Shown here one piece after another: positions 37,106 to 46,142 of a stretch of DNA of 64,000 nucleotides. The stretch is from NCBI RefSeq assembly GCF_019431045.1, contig NZ_JAHXPT010000005.1, forward strand, positions 124,001-188,000. The letters run 5' to 3'. This DNA is from Clostridium weizhouense (GTDB taxonomy: Bacteria; Bacillota; Clostridia; Clostridiales; Clostridiaceae). The number at the start of each line of letters is the position of its first letter. Position 1 is the stretch's first letter. The translations under genes were made by a program, and so were the position numbers. The notes under the pieces were generated by a model. That model ran no database searches, was not told where the DNA came from, and was given only the letters and a program-made list of their open reading frames with translations.

Positions 37106-37591
37106 ATGAGATGCAAAGTACAAACTAATATCAATCAAAAACTATTGCCATCACAGGTAAAATATTTTAAAGAAGAAATAATAAACGAAATATTAACAAT
37201 TATATCTGAAAAACCAAATATTGAAAGAATATTGAATGTAGTAGTAGATCCCAAAATAGTAAGTATGAAATTAATTGAAACAGAAGAAGGATATTCTAAT
37301 GAAGGTCAAAGATTAGCTGGATATAAGTTAATTATTGAATTAAATATTAAAGAAAAAATAACTTATGTAGCAGATGAAAAAACTCAAAGTGTTCATGTTG
37401 CCTATTTTGAAAATATGAAAAGTTTATTTATAGTTCTTCCTAAGGAAATTAATTGTATAAATACTTGTGAGTTATTTAGAAGTAATAGAATTTTTGTAAC
37501 CCCTTACGTTGAAGCAGTTAAAGCTAGAAAATTAGATTGTAGAAATATTCATAAATGCATACTGTTACTTGTAAATGCAATTATATGTTAA
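37106..37591 (+). CDS. SPOCS (DUF3794) domain protein, 161 residues
   Basis: A second single-domain SPOCS protein, 15 bases after the first, with AAGGAGCTG before its ATG. The domain is clear: IISEKPNIERILNVVVDP, YSNEGQRLAGYKLIIELNI, QSVHVAYFENMKSLFIVLPK. Cysteines cluster late (CINTCELF, LDCRNIHKC) and the protein ends in IIC. Together with the giant protein it makes three SPOCS proteins in one locus. They could form a disulfide-linked layer; that is inference. Confidence 0.8.
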   Translation: MRCKVQTNINQKLLPSQVKYFKEEIINEILTIISEKPNIERILNVVVDPKIVSMKLIETEEGYSNEGQRLAGYKLIIELNIKEKITYVADEKTQSVHVAYFENMKSLFIVLPKEINCINTCELFRSNRIFVTPYVEAVKARKLDCRNIHKCILLLVNAIIC

Positions 37592-37834
37592 AGTAATATT
37601 TAATATTATATCAATTTAATTATAAATTAAGAAAATCAAATAATAAAATAACAAATCTAGACATAACTACTGCAAATAATAGCTTTATAGTATTAAAGAA
37701 CACAGAAAAATTATACTATATAATTTAATATAAATGTTATAGATATAATATTGTATTCATAACATTTTTATCACTAATGAATTATTGATAAAAATAATTA
37801 TTTTTTACAAATCTCATTTTAAAATATAAAAAAT
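37592..37834. other. Intergenic region before terminator
   Basis: AT-rich sequence downstream of the SPOCS pair. No convincing open frame or RNA was seen. The convergent terminator lies at its end. Confidence 0.4.
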
Positions 37835-37890
37835 CACCTTTCTTTTATATAATTGGTTTACATACACAATTTACAAAAGAAAGGTGTTTC
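37835..37890. terminator. Bidirectional terminator
   Basis: A perfect 12-bp inverted repeat CACCTTTCTTTT / AAAAGAAAGGTG (37835-37846, 37875-37886) followed by TTTCT. It lies between the convergent SPOCS pair (+) and antiporter (-). On the minus strand GATTTTTTATATTT follows, a good U-run. Confidence 0.75.
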
Positions 37891-37954
37891 TATCATAAAA
37901 AAATCAACAAAATTATTTATATAAATTTTATTGATATTTTTTATATAAGTTATG

Positions 37955-39385
37955 TTAGTTTGTAACCATATCTACCATTTCTTCTTCATTAGCCTTAATT
38001 CCAGCTAAAAGAAGAATATCCCCTTTTTTTAATATAGTTTCTCCATTTGGAAGAATCTCTTCAAAGCCTCTCATTATCATAACTATTCTACAACTTGGTG
38101 GAAACTTAATTTCTTTAAGAGGTTTATCAAATAAATCAGAGTTCGTTAAAACTTTTTCCCTTATACATATTTTATCTAAAGCAGATGATTTCTTTATTAC
38201 AATTCCATCATATTTAAAAATCTTGTCAAATAAAATAGGGAATATAAAACAAGATATTATGGTAGTTACTATAAATAAGGTATACACTGAATCACTTATT
38301 ATATTTAAAGAATGAGCAATTTGTAATCCAACTATCATCAAACTTAATTGACTTGAAAGTATAAATCCACCACTTACTGCTTTATTGGTTCCAAATAAAA
38401 AAGATAATAACAATGAAGCAACAGATTTTACTACATAAAATGCTATAAGTAATAATGGTATAAATTCTAACATTTTAATATTATTAAACATTGTTTTTAT
38501 ATCTAGATTTACACCCAATTGTATAAAAAATATTGGTATCAAAAACCCATATCCTATTATATCTAATTTTTCTTTTAAATCTTCACGCTTATATCCTGAA
38601 ATAAGTGAAAATATTACCCCAGCTAAAAAAGATCCCATTATAATTTCTGCTCCTAAAGCATGAGATACAGAAACTAAAATAATAATCAAAGCAAAAGCAG
38701 CCCTTACTTCTATGTGAAGCCCTTTAAAATTTTCAATACTAAAGCTAAGCTTTTTTATTGATTTCTTTATAAGAGTATATATTAAGTAAGCAAGTGCAAT
38801 TAATATCGTAAATAAAAAGTTCTTATAACTAAGACCTGAATCTATTATTGTTGATAAAATTGTCATTGCAATTAAACATACAAATTCACACAATAATGAA
38901 AAAATCAATAATGTTTGACCATAATCAGAATCAAGTAAATTTCTTTCCTTAAGTAAAGGAACTAATAGTCCTGGTGCTGTCGCTGTTAAAAGAAAAGTAG
39001 AAAAAAATACATCTTTTATTATTCCAACTCTAACAAAATAAACTGATATTCCAAAAGATACAACCAATGAAATTATAAGCATAGCAAAACATACTAATAA
39101 GGTCTTTATTGTTTTATTACCATTTTCATCTGATTTAAATTGATTGAAATCTATCTCCAATCCACTAAGAAACATCAAATAAGCTAAGCCTAAATTAGAA
39201 AGAAAGATAATCCATACATCTTCATGTACTAAATTAAGAAAGCTCTTTCCAAAGATAAGTCCAACAAATATTTCTCCAACCACAAAAGGTATCTTTACTT
39301 TTTTAAATGAATTAATCAATAATGGTGTTATAAATGCTAATACTGAAATTATCAGAATAGATTCAAAATTAATAATTTCTTCCAT
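37955..39385 (-). CDS. CPA2-family cation/proton antiporter with C-terminal RCK_C domain
   Basis: A 476-residue membrane protein with about twelve helices of the KefB/Na+-H+ exchanger type: PFVVGEIFVGLIFGKSFLNL, YLMFLSGLEIDFNQFK, PIFFIQLGVNLDIKTM and SSQLSLMIVGLQIAHSL. After about residue 400 comes a TrkA-C/RCK_C module (FDKPLKEIKFPPSCRIVMIM...GDILLLAG), which usually binds regulatory nucleotides. There is no full RCK_N NAD domain. Likely exports Na+ or K+ in exchange for protons. Stands alone between terminators. Confidence 0.87.
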   Translation of the reverse strand: MEEIINFESILIISVLAFITPLLINSFKKVKIPFVVGEIFVGLIFGKSFLNLVHEDVWIIFLSNLGLAYLMFLSGLEIDFNQFKSDENGNKTIKTLLVCFAMLIISLVVSFGISVYFVRVGIIKDVFFSTFLLTATAPGLLVPLLKERNLLDSDYGQTLLIFSLLCEFVCLIAMTILSTIIDSGLSYKNFLFTILIALAYLIYTLIKKSIKKLSFSIENFKGLHIEVRAAFALIIILVSVSHALGAEIIMGSFLAGVIFSLISGYKREDLKEKLDIIGYGFLIPIFFIQLGVNLDIKTMFNNIKMLEFIPLLLIAFYVVKSVASLLLSFLFGTNKAVSGGFILSSQLSLMIVGLQIAHSLNIISDSVYTLFIVTTIISCFIFPILFDKIFKYDGIVIKKSSALDKICIREKVLTNSDLFDKPLKEIKFPPSCRIVMIMRGFEEILPNGETILKKGDILLLAGIKANEEEMVDMVTN

Positions 39386-39568
39386 GAAACCCTCTCCTAT
39401 TAATATAGATTTCTTCTCTTCATATATTCTCTCACCATTTTAAAATTATATAAATTTCTAAAAACTATTAAATACTTATATAACTTCAATCATTATATTG
39501 TATATTAATAATACTTGCAAATATATAATATTATTCTCAAAAAAATGTTTATATTTTTTTCATTAGAT

Positions 39569-40588
39569 TTAAAAATAGTAGCATTCACCACTACATTTAC
39601 CATTAAATAACTTATCTTTTACGCTTTCTTTATAAACCTTATTATCCTTAATATTATCTAACATATTTATAGCTTTTTTTAGGTTTTGCACATCCTTTTC
39701 CATATTATTAATAGAATTCCCTCTTCCAACTACTTTTAAATGCGTAACACCAGATTCTTTTAATCTTTTTAAAGAACATAATCCGCAGCCTGTCCCTCCA
39801 AGAATATATAAATCTTCAGTTTCATCTTCATTTTCTATATCATATTCGTTTTTCAAATAAAATTCTTCATTCTCTTTCTCATCCAACTCTTTATAATAAG
39901 TTTCAAGTTTCCTATCAACTTCCTTGAAATTATCTATATCTTTACTCACTTTTGATAAATAATATGGAATTTTACATAAATGTATCATCTCATCACAATG
40001 TAGAGAATTGCAAAAAGCACCAGTATAATGACATCTCTCATTTAAAATAAATGCTTCATACTCTAGATTTTTTACTGTATTATTACTTATACATGATTTC
40101 ATATCTTCAATTGAATTTTTTCTATGAAATATGTAACGGGATAGATTTAGTTTATTAAAAAAATCAATAGAAAGACTATTTAATTCAGCACATTCTCCAC
40201 TTAAATGTATAGAACATTTTATATTATTTTCTTTCAAATATAATATAAGTGCAATATCTGCTATAATAAAATCATTAAAACCGATATGTATTAAATCTTT
40301 TATTATTTTAGCTATCATTTCATATTGTTCTTCTAGGTAATATAAATAATTAAAAGTTATACTTACAGGAACCTTATATACATCAACCATTTTTCTTAGT
40401 ATTTTCATATCCTCAAAAGAACTTATCTGAATATTATAATAAAGCACTTCTCTTCTATTTAAAGGAAACAGGTTGCCATATTTTTTATTCCATTCATAAG
40501 GAACATACCCACAAAATACTTCATCTGCTCCTGCTTTTACCAATGTTATATAATCATCAATACATCCTAATCCTGCTACTATCTTCAT
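39569..40588 (-). CDS. U32-family TIM-barrel protein (peptidase U32-like)
   Basis: A 339-residue protein of the U32 group. It starts KIVAGLGCIDDYITLVKAGA then DEVFCGYVPYEWNKKYG, a family signature, and has NIKCSIHLSGECAELNS. The cysteine cluster ERCHYTGAFCNSLHCDEM with a following HLCKIPYYL matches the four-Cys [4Fe-4S] site of U32 proteins such as UbiU/UbiV and the tRNA/rRNA hydroxylation factors. A second cysteine group, GGTGCGLCSLKRL, lies near residue 270 and the end is CSGECYYF. It probably binds iron-sulfur and modifies a small molecule, RNA or peptide. True protease activity is doubtful. AGGAGGAAAATACA precedes the ATG. Confidence 0.75.
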   Translation of the reverse strand: MKIVAGLGCIDDYITLVKAGADEVFCGYVPYEWNKKYGNLFPLNRREVLYYNIQISSFEDMKILRKMVDVYKVPVSITFNYLYYLEEQYEMIAKIIKDLIHIGFNDFIIADIALILYLKENNIKCSIHLSGECAELNSLSIDFFNKLNLSRYIFHRKNSIEDMKSCISNNTVKNLEYEAFILNERCHYTGAFCNSLHCDEMIHLCKIPYYLSKVSKDIDNFKEVDRKLETYYKELDEKENEEFYLKNEYDIENEDETEDLYILGGTGCGLCSLKRLKESGVTHLKVVGRGNSINNMEKDVQNLKKAINMLDNIKDNKVYKESVKDKLFNGKCSGECYYF

Positions 40589-40614
40589 TGTATTTTCCTC
40601 CTAAGTAAATGAAA

Positions 40615-40650
40615 GAAAATAATAGACCTGAGTGCTTGTCTATTATTTTC
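40615..40650 (-). terminator. Hairpin between the two U32 genes
   Basis: A perfect 13-bp stem GAAAATAATAGAC / GTCTATTATTTTC with a 10-nt loop lies between the stop of the first U32-like gene and the start of the second. The minus-strand tail is only TTTCATTT, so it may attenuate rather than end transcription. Confidence 0.6.
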
Positions 40651-40667
40651 TTAATTGTACCTTATAT

Positions 40668-42008
40668 TCATATAAAATTTAAGACTATTCTATCTATACC
40701 ACTATTTATATATTGCTCTAACTTTTTTGAACTTTTAAGTAAGGTATCATCAAATCCAAATAAAGAATTATATCTTCCAATCATTTTTAAATGTTTTGGA
40801 TACATAAATACATAATCATTACAATAATTTGGACAGCCATCAACAAGCTTTTGATTTCCTCTATCCATTGTTTTACACATTGCATATAGTGGACAATATT
40901 GTGATGTATTTGTTTGATAAAAAGGAATATGCATACTATGGCATCCTTCTGCAATAGAAATTTTATACCCACAATTTTCATATTCATATCGTTCAATATT
41001 ACAGTCTTTAAGAAATTTATTAAAAATTGAACTATCAAGGCTATTTTTTGATATAAGTTCCTTATTCTCCATATATCCATTCTTATAAATATATCTTGGA
41101 TCTTTCTTTCTCTTATTTAATAAAACTCCTAGTGATAAATTAAAATAATCTGTTTTATCTTCAACCAATTTTATCATTCCAAAATCATTTATTATGATCT
41201 CTATTTTCATATTATTTTCATCACACCAATTATATACTTCATTTATAATATCTTTTGTTTTTTCTATATAATTTTCTCTCATATATGTAAAACATAATGT
41301 TATCTGAAGCTTTTCTTCTTTACCTTTTTTAAGCATATTCTTTAATAAATTCATGTCTGGAAATAAATTGTGACAAAATTGATTTCCAATATAAAGCCTT
41401 GTAATATCTTTTTGAAACAACTTATAATTATCTAAAAAATTTCCCTTTAAATAATCATCCTTAAAATTCTTGATATCCTTGTCCATATAGTTTTTATATA
41501 AAATATAATTATCTAAAGTAATAGCTAATTCTACTTTATTAATAATATTTTCATTCCAAGTTGTATAATCTAATTCTGTCATCCAATCCTTTTTTTGCTC
41601 TAAATAATACTCATAAAATTCATAATCTAATTCTGCTGGATACCCAACCATTTCTTTTGAAAATTCGTTTTCGTCTCCAAAAGCTTTTAACACAACATAT
41701 CTTGAATAATTTTTAAAAATATTTCTTACATTATGTACATATTCTTGTGATTTAATAGAAAAAACATATGTTAAACTAAAATTCATTTCACTTTTTTCTA
41801 TAATACTGTAGTCTTTTATTATTACTTCCTCGTATCTAAATTCATCAAATATATAAAATGCTACTTTTATATAAGCTATCTTTTCTATTTCCTCAGTTAC
41901 ACGAATAGTTAACTTTTCAGGAGATATTTTTAATATACTTACTTCTCTGTCATCTAATAAACAACTTACGAGTCCTGATGGTAAAAATTCAACTTCTTCC
42001 TTTTCCAA
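40668..42008 (-). CDS. U32-like protein with N-terminal extension and Cys-rich C-terminus
   Basis: About 446 residues. The second half looks like a UbiV-type U32 barrel: ITRLYIGNQFCHNLFPDMN and IEIIINDFGMIKLVEDK followed by LGVLLNKRKKDPR, a string seen in that group. The Cys cluster ENCGYKISIAEGCHSMHIPF ... QYCPLYAMCKT ... DGCPNYCNDY could hold one or two iron-sulfur clusters. The first 170 residues match nothing I know. I choose TTG 42008, seven bases after AGGAGG; the frame extends to an ATG at 42047 that lies inside a perfect-looking inverted repeat. It precedes the other U32 gene by 79 bases. Function unknown. Confidence 0.65.
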   Translation of the reverse strand: MEKEEVEFLPSGLVSCLLDDREVSILKISPEKLTIRVTEEIEKIAYIKVAFYIFDEFRYEEVIIKDYSIIEKSEMNFSLTYVFSIKSQEYVHNVRNIFKNYSRYVVLKAFGDENEFSKEMVGYPAELDYEFYEYYLEQKKDWMTELDYTTWNENIINKVELAITLDNYILYKNYMDKDIKNFKDDYLKGNFLDNYKLFQKDITRLYIGNQFCHNLFPDMNLLKNMLKKGKEEKLQITLCFTYMRENYIEKTKDIINEVYNWCDENNMKIEIIINDFGMIKLVEDKTDYFNLSLGVLLNKRKKDPRYIYKNGYMENKELISKNSLDSSIFNKFLKDCNIERYEYENCGYKISIAEGCHSMHIPFYQTNTSQYCPLYAMCKTMDRGNQKLVDGCPNYCNDYVFMYPKHLKMIGRYNSLFGFDDTLLKSSKKLEQYINSGIDRIVLNFI

Positions 42009-42024
42009 AATAGTACCTCCTAAA

Positions 42025-42079
42025 AAATCTCTCACACTTATAATCATAATTATACTACGTTTATAAGTGTAAGAGATTT
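42025..42079. promoter_or_regulatory. 19-bp inverted repeat enclosing a TATAAT box, upstream of the U32 pair
   Basis: Arms 42025-42043 and 42061-42079 match at 18 of 19 positions (AAATCTCTYACACTTATAA and its complement) around a 17-bp core. On the minus strand the core holds TATAAT, and the second arm runs into TTTTTT just before the AGGAGG of the U32-like gene. It could be an operator over a promoter, or a terminator/attenuator hairpin. Confidence 0.65.
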
Positions 42080-42205
42080 AAAATTATATATGTATTGAAT
42101 ATTATATGTAAAGATGCTTCTTTAATAAAGTTAAAATAGCTCATAAAACTATAAAAGATATCCCTTATACTGCCTTCATACCTTTTAAATTAATCATTAA
42201 ATTTT

Positions 42206-42958
42206 CTAATTATCAACTTTTATTTTAAAGAACTTTAAAGTTCTTATATCATCTGTTTGCCTTATCTCATCTAATACCCATCTATATTCATTTCTTATAA
42301 ATTTCCAATATTCTTCAAAATGAACAATCTTATGAGCTTCCCCTTCTACTACTTTACTGGTTTTTTCATCAACTGTATAATCCTTTGATTTTGCCCTAAT
42401 ATGAACCCATATATAGTCTTTATCAATACCTTTAAAATCTTGTAGTCCAATAGGAGCATCACTTAATAATGTCATGTCTTCAAGAATATTTATTTCTTTT
42501 TTAATTCTCATCTCTTTAGTTTCTAATTTATGTTTATTATACAATTTATCACTCATATATTCTCTTGCTAACTCTTGATTTCTTTCCATCCACGCAGCTT
42601 GTACTTTATAAAAAGCTTCTTCAATATCTTTCTCCATATTATTATAATTCCAATTATTATCATTTTGAGATAATTCCTTTATTACTGAAATACTTTTAGC
42701 TTTCCTTTTATCTAATATTAATTTAAAAACAAATTTTACAGCTGAAAAAATACAAAGCAATACAATAAAAATACCTATAAGTTCAAATAAATTACCACCT
42801 CCTGAAGAACTGCTGCTTGATGAACTACTATGAGATGAACTTGAATGTCCACCTCCTCCAGCTCTTGCAAATGCACTGGTTGATCCATTAACTGCAAAAA
42901 TCATCAATAATGATACTAATATCTTTTTTATAAAATTTCTAAACTTAATTTTATTCAT
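42206..42958 (-). CDS. Tim44-like domain membrane protein
   Basis: A 250-residue protein: signal-like first helix (about 10-31, ending AFARA), a low-complexity Gly/His/Ser run (GGGGHSSSSHSSSSSSSSSG), a second hydrophobic helix (about 56-82, NLFELIGIFIVLLCIFSAVK) and a C-terminal Tim44-like domain (about 100-245; EDIEEAFYKVQAAWMERNQELA-type helix, then HIRAKSKDYTV and HFEEYWKFIRNE). Bacterial Tim44-like proteins are membrane-associated and poorly understood. GGGAGAGATT precedes the ATG. It appears monocistronic. Confidence 0.82.
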   Translation of the reverse strand: MNKIKFRNFIKKILVSLLMIFAVNGSTSAFARAGGGGHSSSSHSSSSSSSSSGGGNLFELIGIFIVLLCIFSAVKFVFKLILDKRKAKSISVIKELSQNDNNWNYNNMEKDIEEAFYKVQAAWMERNQELAREYMSDKLYNKHKLETKEMRIKKEINILEDMTLLSDAPIGLQDFKGIDKDYIWVHIRAKSKDYTVDEKTSKVVEGEAHKIVHFEEYWKFIRNEYRWVLDEIRQTDDIRTLKFFKIKVDN

Positions 42959-43144
42959 AATCTCTCCCTTGCAGAATCTGTGTATGTATTACTTAAATAC
43001 CTTAGTAAAATTCCTATATTAGTTTAGATGCAATTTCTTATAACACTTCCTTTACATCAGTAGGATTTAACAGATTCTTATTAATTAAATTACTTTATGT
43101 TCATTATAAATTATAGAATATTTGCCTAAATTATTGCAAATTTA

Positions 43145-43178
43145 AAAACCTACGAAATTCTAGATTTTCGTAGGTTTC
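43145..43178 (-). terminator. Intrinsic terminator downstream of adenine deaminase
   Basis: AAACCTACGAAA / TTTCGTAGGTTT stem (33-nt hairpin) followed on the minus strand by TTAAATTTG after GGTTTTT. It lies 150 bases after the adenine deaminase stop; no other minus-strand gene is in between. The plus strand has no comparable T-run. Confidence 0.75.
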
Positions 43179-43331
43179 ATGCTAAAAGTAAAAAGCGACA
43201 TGTAAAATCCACTATTTTTTATCATTATTTTTTATCTTCATTCTCATATTATGAATTTCATTATATTATTTGTTATTTTTCAGGAAATAATTAACATGTT
43301 CATTAAATCATAATTCTAGTGTAAAAAAATT

Positions 43332-45077
43332 TTAAACCTGAACTTTTATATGAGAAAATGTTTTAAATTCAAACAACCCCGTATCTGTTAACTTAATTTC
43401 TGGGATAACTGGAAGGGTTAAAAATGATAAAGTTAAAAAAGGATTAAAATCTCCTTCAAATCCTATTACACTTAAAGCTTGATTTAAACTATTAAGTTGC
43501 TTTTGAACATCTAAATAACTATTCTCAGATATTAATCCTCCTATTGAGAGAGGTAGTGATGCTATAACTTCTTTGCCTGAAACAATTGCAATTCCTCCAT
43601 TCATCTTTTTAAGATGATTAACTGCCAAAAACATTTCTTCATCAGATGTTCCAACAACAACAATATTATGTGAATCATGAGCTACTGTTGTTGCAATTGC
43701 ACCATTTTTTATACCAAATCCTTTGACAATTCCAAGTCCAATATTTCCAGTTTGATGATGTCTTTCTATTACTGCCATCTTTAATTGATCATTAAAAATG
43801 GATGTGCTAAAATCCCCTTTATCTATATCAACTTTTTCAACTCTATGATATGTTATTAAACTATTAGGAACTATTTCTATTATATTGCATAAATCAGACG
43901 TTAACTGTATTTTAAAATCATCTTTTTTTAATTCTTTCATATTTATTTTAGGTAAATTTAAAGCTAATTCTTTACTATTATCCTTTAGTTTAAACGCTTC
44001 TTTCTTTATTTTCCCATTATCTACAACACATTTTCCATTTTTTAAAACCTTATTTATTGAAATATTCTGTAATTCATCTAATACTAATAAATCTGCTTGA
44101 TATCCTGGTGCAATTGCTCCAAAACTACGAAGTCCAAAAAATTCTGCTGCATTAATTGTTACCATTTGAATTGCTGTAACTGGATCTAATCCTTCTTTTA
44201 TTGCAAGTCTAACATTATGATCTACGCTACCTTCAGCAATCAAATCATCAAGTAACTTATCATCTGTGACTAGCATACATCTCCTTGAATTTATTGGAGT
44301 AACAACTTTAATTAGTTTTTTTAATTCTTTAGCTGCTGTTCCTTCCCTAATCATTAAATACATACCTAATTCTAAACGTTCCTTTGCTTCCTTTACATTT
44401 GCACATTCATGATCTGCATAAATTCCTGCTGATACATATACATTTAATTCTTCTTTACTAAGTCCTGTAGCATGTCCATCTATAATACTTCCATTTGAAT
44501 GAGCATTGATAATTTTCTGTAACATCTCTTCATTTAAGTTCACTATTGATGAATAATCCATAAATTCTGCAAGTCCTAATACCCTTGGATGTTTATAAAA
44601 AGGTTGTAAATCTTCTGCATCAAGTTTTGCTCCACTATTTTCAAAAGAAGTTGCTGGAACACATGAAGGAAGCATAATAAACACATCTATTGGCAATTCT
44701 TCTGATGCATTTAGCATAAAATCAATCCCCTCTGTACCTGCAACATTTGCAAGTTCATGAGGATCTGCCATTACTGTAGTAACACCATGTTGAACAAGAA
44801 CCTTTGATAATTCATGTGGTGTTAACATTGTACTTTCTATATGCATATGGCCATCAATGAACCCAGGAACTATAACTTTATCCTGTGCATCTATACTTTC
44901 TTTTCCATCATACTTACCAATACCTGCTATAATTCCATCTACAATAGCTATATCACCTTCTGTAATTTCTCCAGTAAAAACATTTAATATTTTCCCATTT
45001 TTCACAACAGTATCTGCCTTTATCTCTTTATTAGCTACCCTAATTCTTTTTTTTAATAAATTCATATCAATTTTCAT
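43332..45077 (-). CDS. ade: Adenine deaminase
   Basis: A 581-residue amidohydrolase-superfamily enzyme that converts adenine to hypoxanthine and ammonia with a binuclear (Mn/Fe) site. Landmarks: [20 protein letters not shown] (HxH and the bridging Glu), [59 protein letters not shown], and in the C-terminal part [18 protein letters not shown] and [20 protein letters not shown] start at ATG 45077, behind GGAAGGAG; the frame extends six codons up. A riboswitch whose ligand class is adenine precedes it, which agrees with the function. Confidence 0.96.
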   Translation of the reverse strand: MKIDMNLLKKRIRVANKEIKADTVVKNGKILNVFTGEITEGDIAIVDGIIAGIGKYDGKESIDAQDKVIVPGFIDGHMHIESTMLTPHELSKVLVQHGVTTVMADPHELANVAGTEGIDFMLNASEELPIDVFIMLPSCVPATSFENSGAKLDAEDLQPFYKHPRVLGLAEFMDYSSIVNLNEEMLQKIINAHSNGSIIDGHATGLSKEELNVYVSAGIYADHECANVKEAKERLELGMYLMIREGTAAKELKKLIKVVTPINSRRCMLVTDDKLLDDLIAEGSVDHNVRLAIKEGLDPVTAIQMVTINAAEFFGLRSFGAIAPGYQADLLVLDELQNISINKVLKNGKCVVDNGKIKKEAFKLKDNSKELALNLPKINMKELKKDDFKIQLTSDLCNIIEIVPNSLITYHRVEKVDIDKGDFSTSIFNDQLKMAVIERHHQTGNIGLGIVKGFGIKNGAIATTVAHDSHNIVVVGTSDEEMFLAVNHLKKMNGGIAIVSGKEVIASLPLSIGGLISENSYLDVQKQLNSLNQALSVIGFEGDFNPFLTLSFLTLPVIPEIKLTDTGLFEFKTFSHIKVQV

Positions 45078-45123
45078 AAAATAATCTCCTTCCATAAATT
45101 TCTAATTTAATTTTGTGTAAAAT

Positions 45124-45182
45124 AAAAAAATCCTGATTGCAAAGAAAAAAGACACATCAATTTTCTTTGTAATCAGGATTTT
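45124..45182 (-). terminator. Riboswitch-controlled terminator upstream of ade
   Basis: On the minus strand, AAATCCTGATTACAAAGAAAA pairs with TTTTCTTTGCAATCAGGATT (one mismatch) and runs into TTTTTTATT. The 5' arm is the 3' part of the aptamer (P3 and P1 strands). Formation of the aptamer and of the terminator are mutually exclusive, so ligand should switch the gene ON. Confidence 0.88.
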
Positions 45183-45230
45183 ACGGTTCCTGGTAGAAAC
45201 CCTCAAACCATATTCTTGAGGTTATACAAA
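45165..45230 (-). promoter_or_regulatory. Purine riboswitch aptamer, adenine class
   Basis: On the minus strand: P1 TTTGTATAA ... TTACAAAG, core ATATGGTTTGAGGGTTTCTACC, second arm with CCAGGAACCGTAAAATCCTG. The ligand-pairing position reads TGATTAC, with T in place of the C of guanine aptamers, so adenine is expected. It sits between a consensus promoter and adenine deaminase. The add riboswitches of C. perfringens and Vibrio vulnificus have the same gene context. Confidence 0.95.
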
Positions 45231-45255
45231 TAATTTTTTCATTAATTTTTAAATT

Positions 45256-45284
45256 ATTATAACTTATAATAAATACCTTGTCAA
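45256..45284 (-). promoter_or_regulatory. Vegetative promoter of the adenine riboswitch-ade transcript
   Basis: TTGACA (45279-45284), 17-bp spacer, TATAAT (45256-45261): a perfect sigma-A consensus on the minus strand. Transcription would start about 20 bases before the aptamer's P1. Confidence 0.88.
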
Positions 45285-45448
45285 TTAATAGAAAGATAGT
45301 TAAGCCACGATATTTCTTTCCAGAGTTTTAATGGTTGAAGCGAAGCGTGACCTTTAAAATCCACCAATAAGTTTTATCTCATTTAATTAATTTTTCAACT
45401 GTCTAATCAGCTAGAAACGATTCAATTACTTTAAAAATTAGAATCTAT
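45285..45448. other. Intergenic stretch of unusual composition
   Basis: Between the ade promoter and the stop of the downstream membrane-protein gene. Around 45330-45365, GGTTGAAGCGAAGCGTGACC is richer in G+C than its surroundings and can fold as a small hairpin. No frame or known RNA was recognised. Confidence 0.35.
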
Positions 45449-46138
45449 CTACTTATTAGTTAACGTATAAGTATTTGATTCCCCTTCAGGAGTTCCATTA
45501 AAATAACTTGTTTCATTAATATCATACCTAACAGCATAAGTTATGCCACCGCCGCCATCTTTTATTCCTTTTATTTGAACTTTACCTACCGATGAAACAC
45601 TAATCTCTTTAGGTTTATGCTTAATCATAAAAGCATCTCCTATTGGAGCACCATTTACAAGTACTTGTACATAGTCTCCATCTTCTGCTGCATAATCCCA
45701 TACCCAAATTTTAGTATCCTCCTCATCAGATTTATGTGTGATTGTGTAATCTTTAGGTCCAGCATTTTCATCTTTTGATAATAAAATAGTTCCTGCTGAA
45801 ACAGTTGTAGATGCTCCATTTTTTAATGCATTTTGTGCAGATTCAGAAGTATCTACTTTTGAAGTACCTGATAACGTAATTGCAATTATAAAAACAGCAA
45901 TACATATTATTCCAAAGATTTTAAGAGGCTTATCAATTTGTTTTCTGTTAGCTTTCTCATTAACTTCTCTTTCTGTGTCTTCAAATCTGATATTTTCCTT
46001 ATCGTTAACATCAAGTTGTTCCTCATCTGACTGATTTCTAAAACTATTTGACTGTTCATCTGTATCATAATTCGTATTTAAATGAGTTTTAATATCCTTT
46101 TTAATGTTATTTTTAAAATTCTGTTGTTCATTACTCAT
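45449..46138 (-). CDS. Single-pass membrane protein of the multi-AAA operon, unknown function
   Basis: About 229 residues. Residues 1-70 are charged and cytoplasmic (DEQ/N/K-rich). One membrane helix follows (about 70-92, IFGIICIAVFIIAITLSGTS), then an outside domain with beta-rich segments: KIWVWDYAAEDGDYVQVLVN, GAPIGDAFMIKHKPKEISV, IKDGGGGITYAVRYDINET. The pattern resembles an Ig-like or lectin-like sandwich, not assigned. I use ATG 46138, behind GAGAGGTAAATTT; the frame extends six codons into the previous gene. It is the third gene of the operon with the four-module AAA protein. Confidence 0.75.
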   Translation of the reverse strand: MSNEQQNFKNNIKKDIKTHLNTNYDTDEQSNSFRNQSDEEQLDVNDKENIRFEDTEREVNEKANRKQIDKPLKIFGIICIAVFIIAITLSGTSKVDTSESAQNALKNGASTTVSAGTILLSKDENAGPKDYTITHKSDEEDTKIWVWDYAAEDGDYVQVLVNGAPIGDAFMIKHKPKEISVSSVGKVQIKGIKDGGGGITYAVRYDINETSYFNGTPEGESNTYTLTNK

Positions 46139-46142
46139 AAAT

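Noticed and set aside
42025..42079. Invertible promoter (phase-variation inverton)
   Set aside because: Arms are good but the enclosed DNA is only 17 bp, far shorter than known invertible switches, and no site-specific recombinase gene is nearby. Operator or hairpin is more likely.
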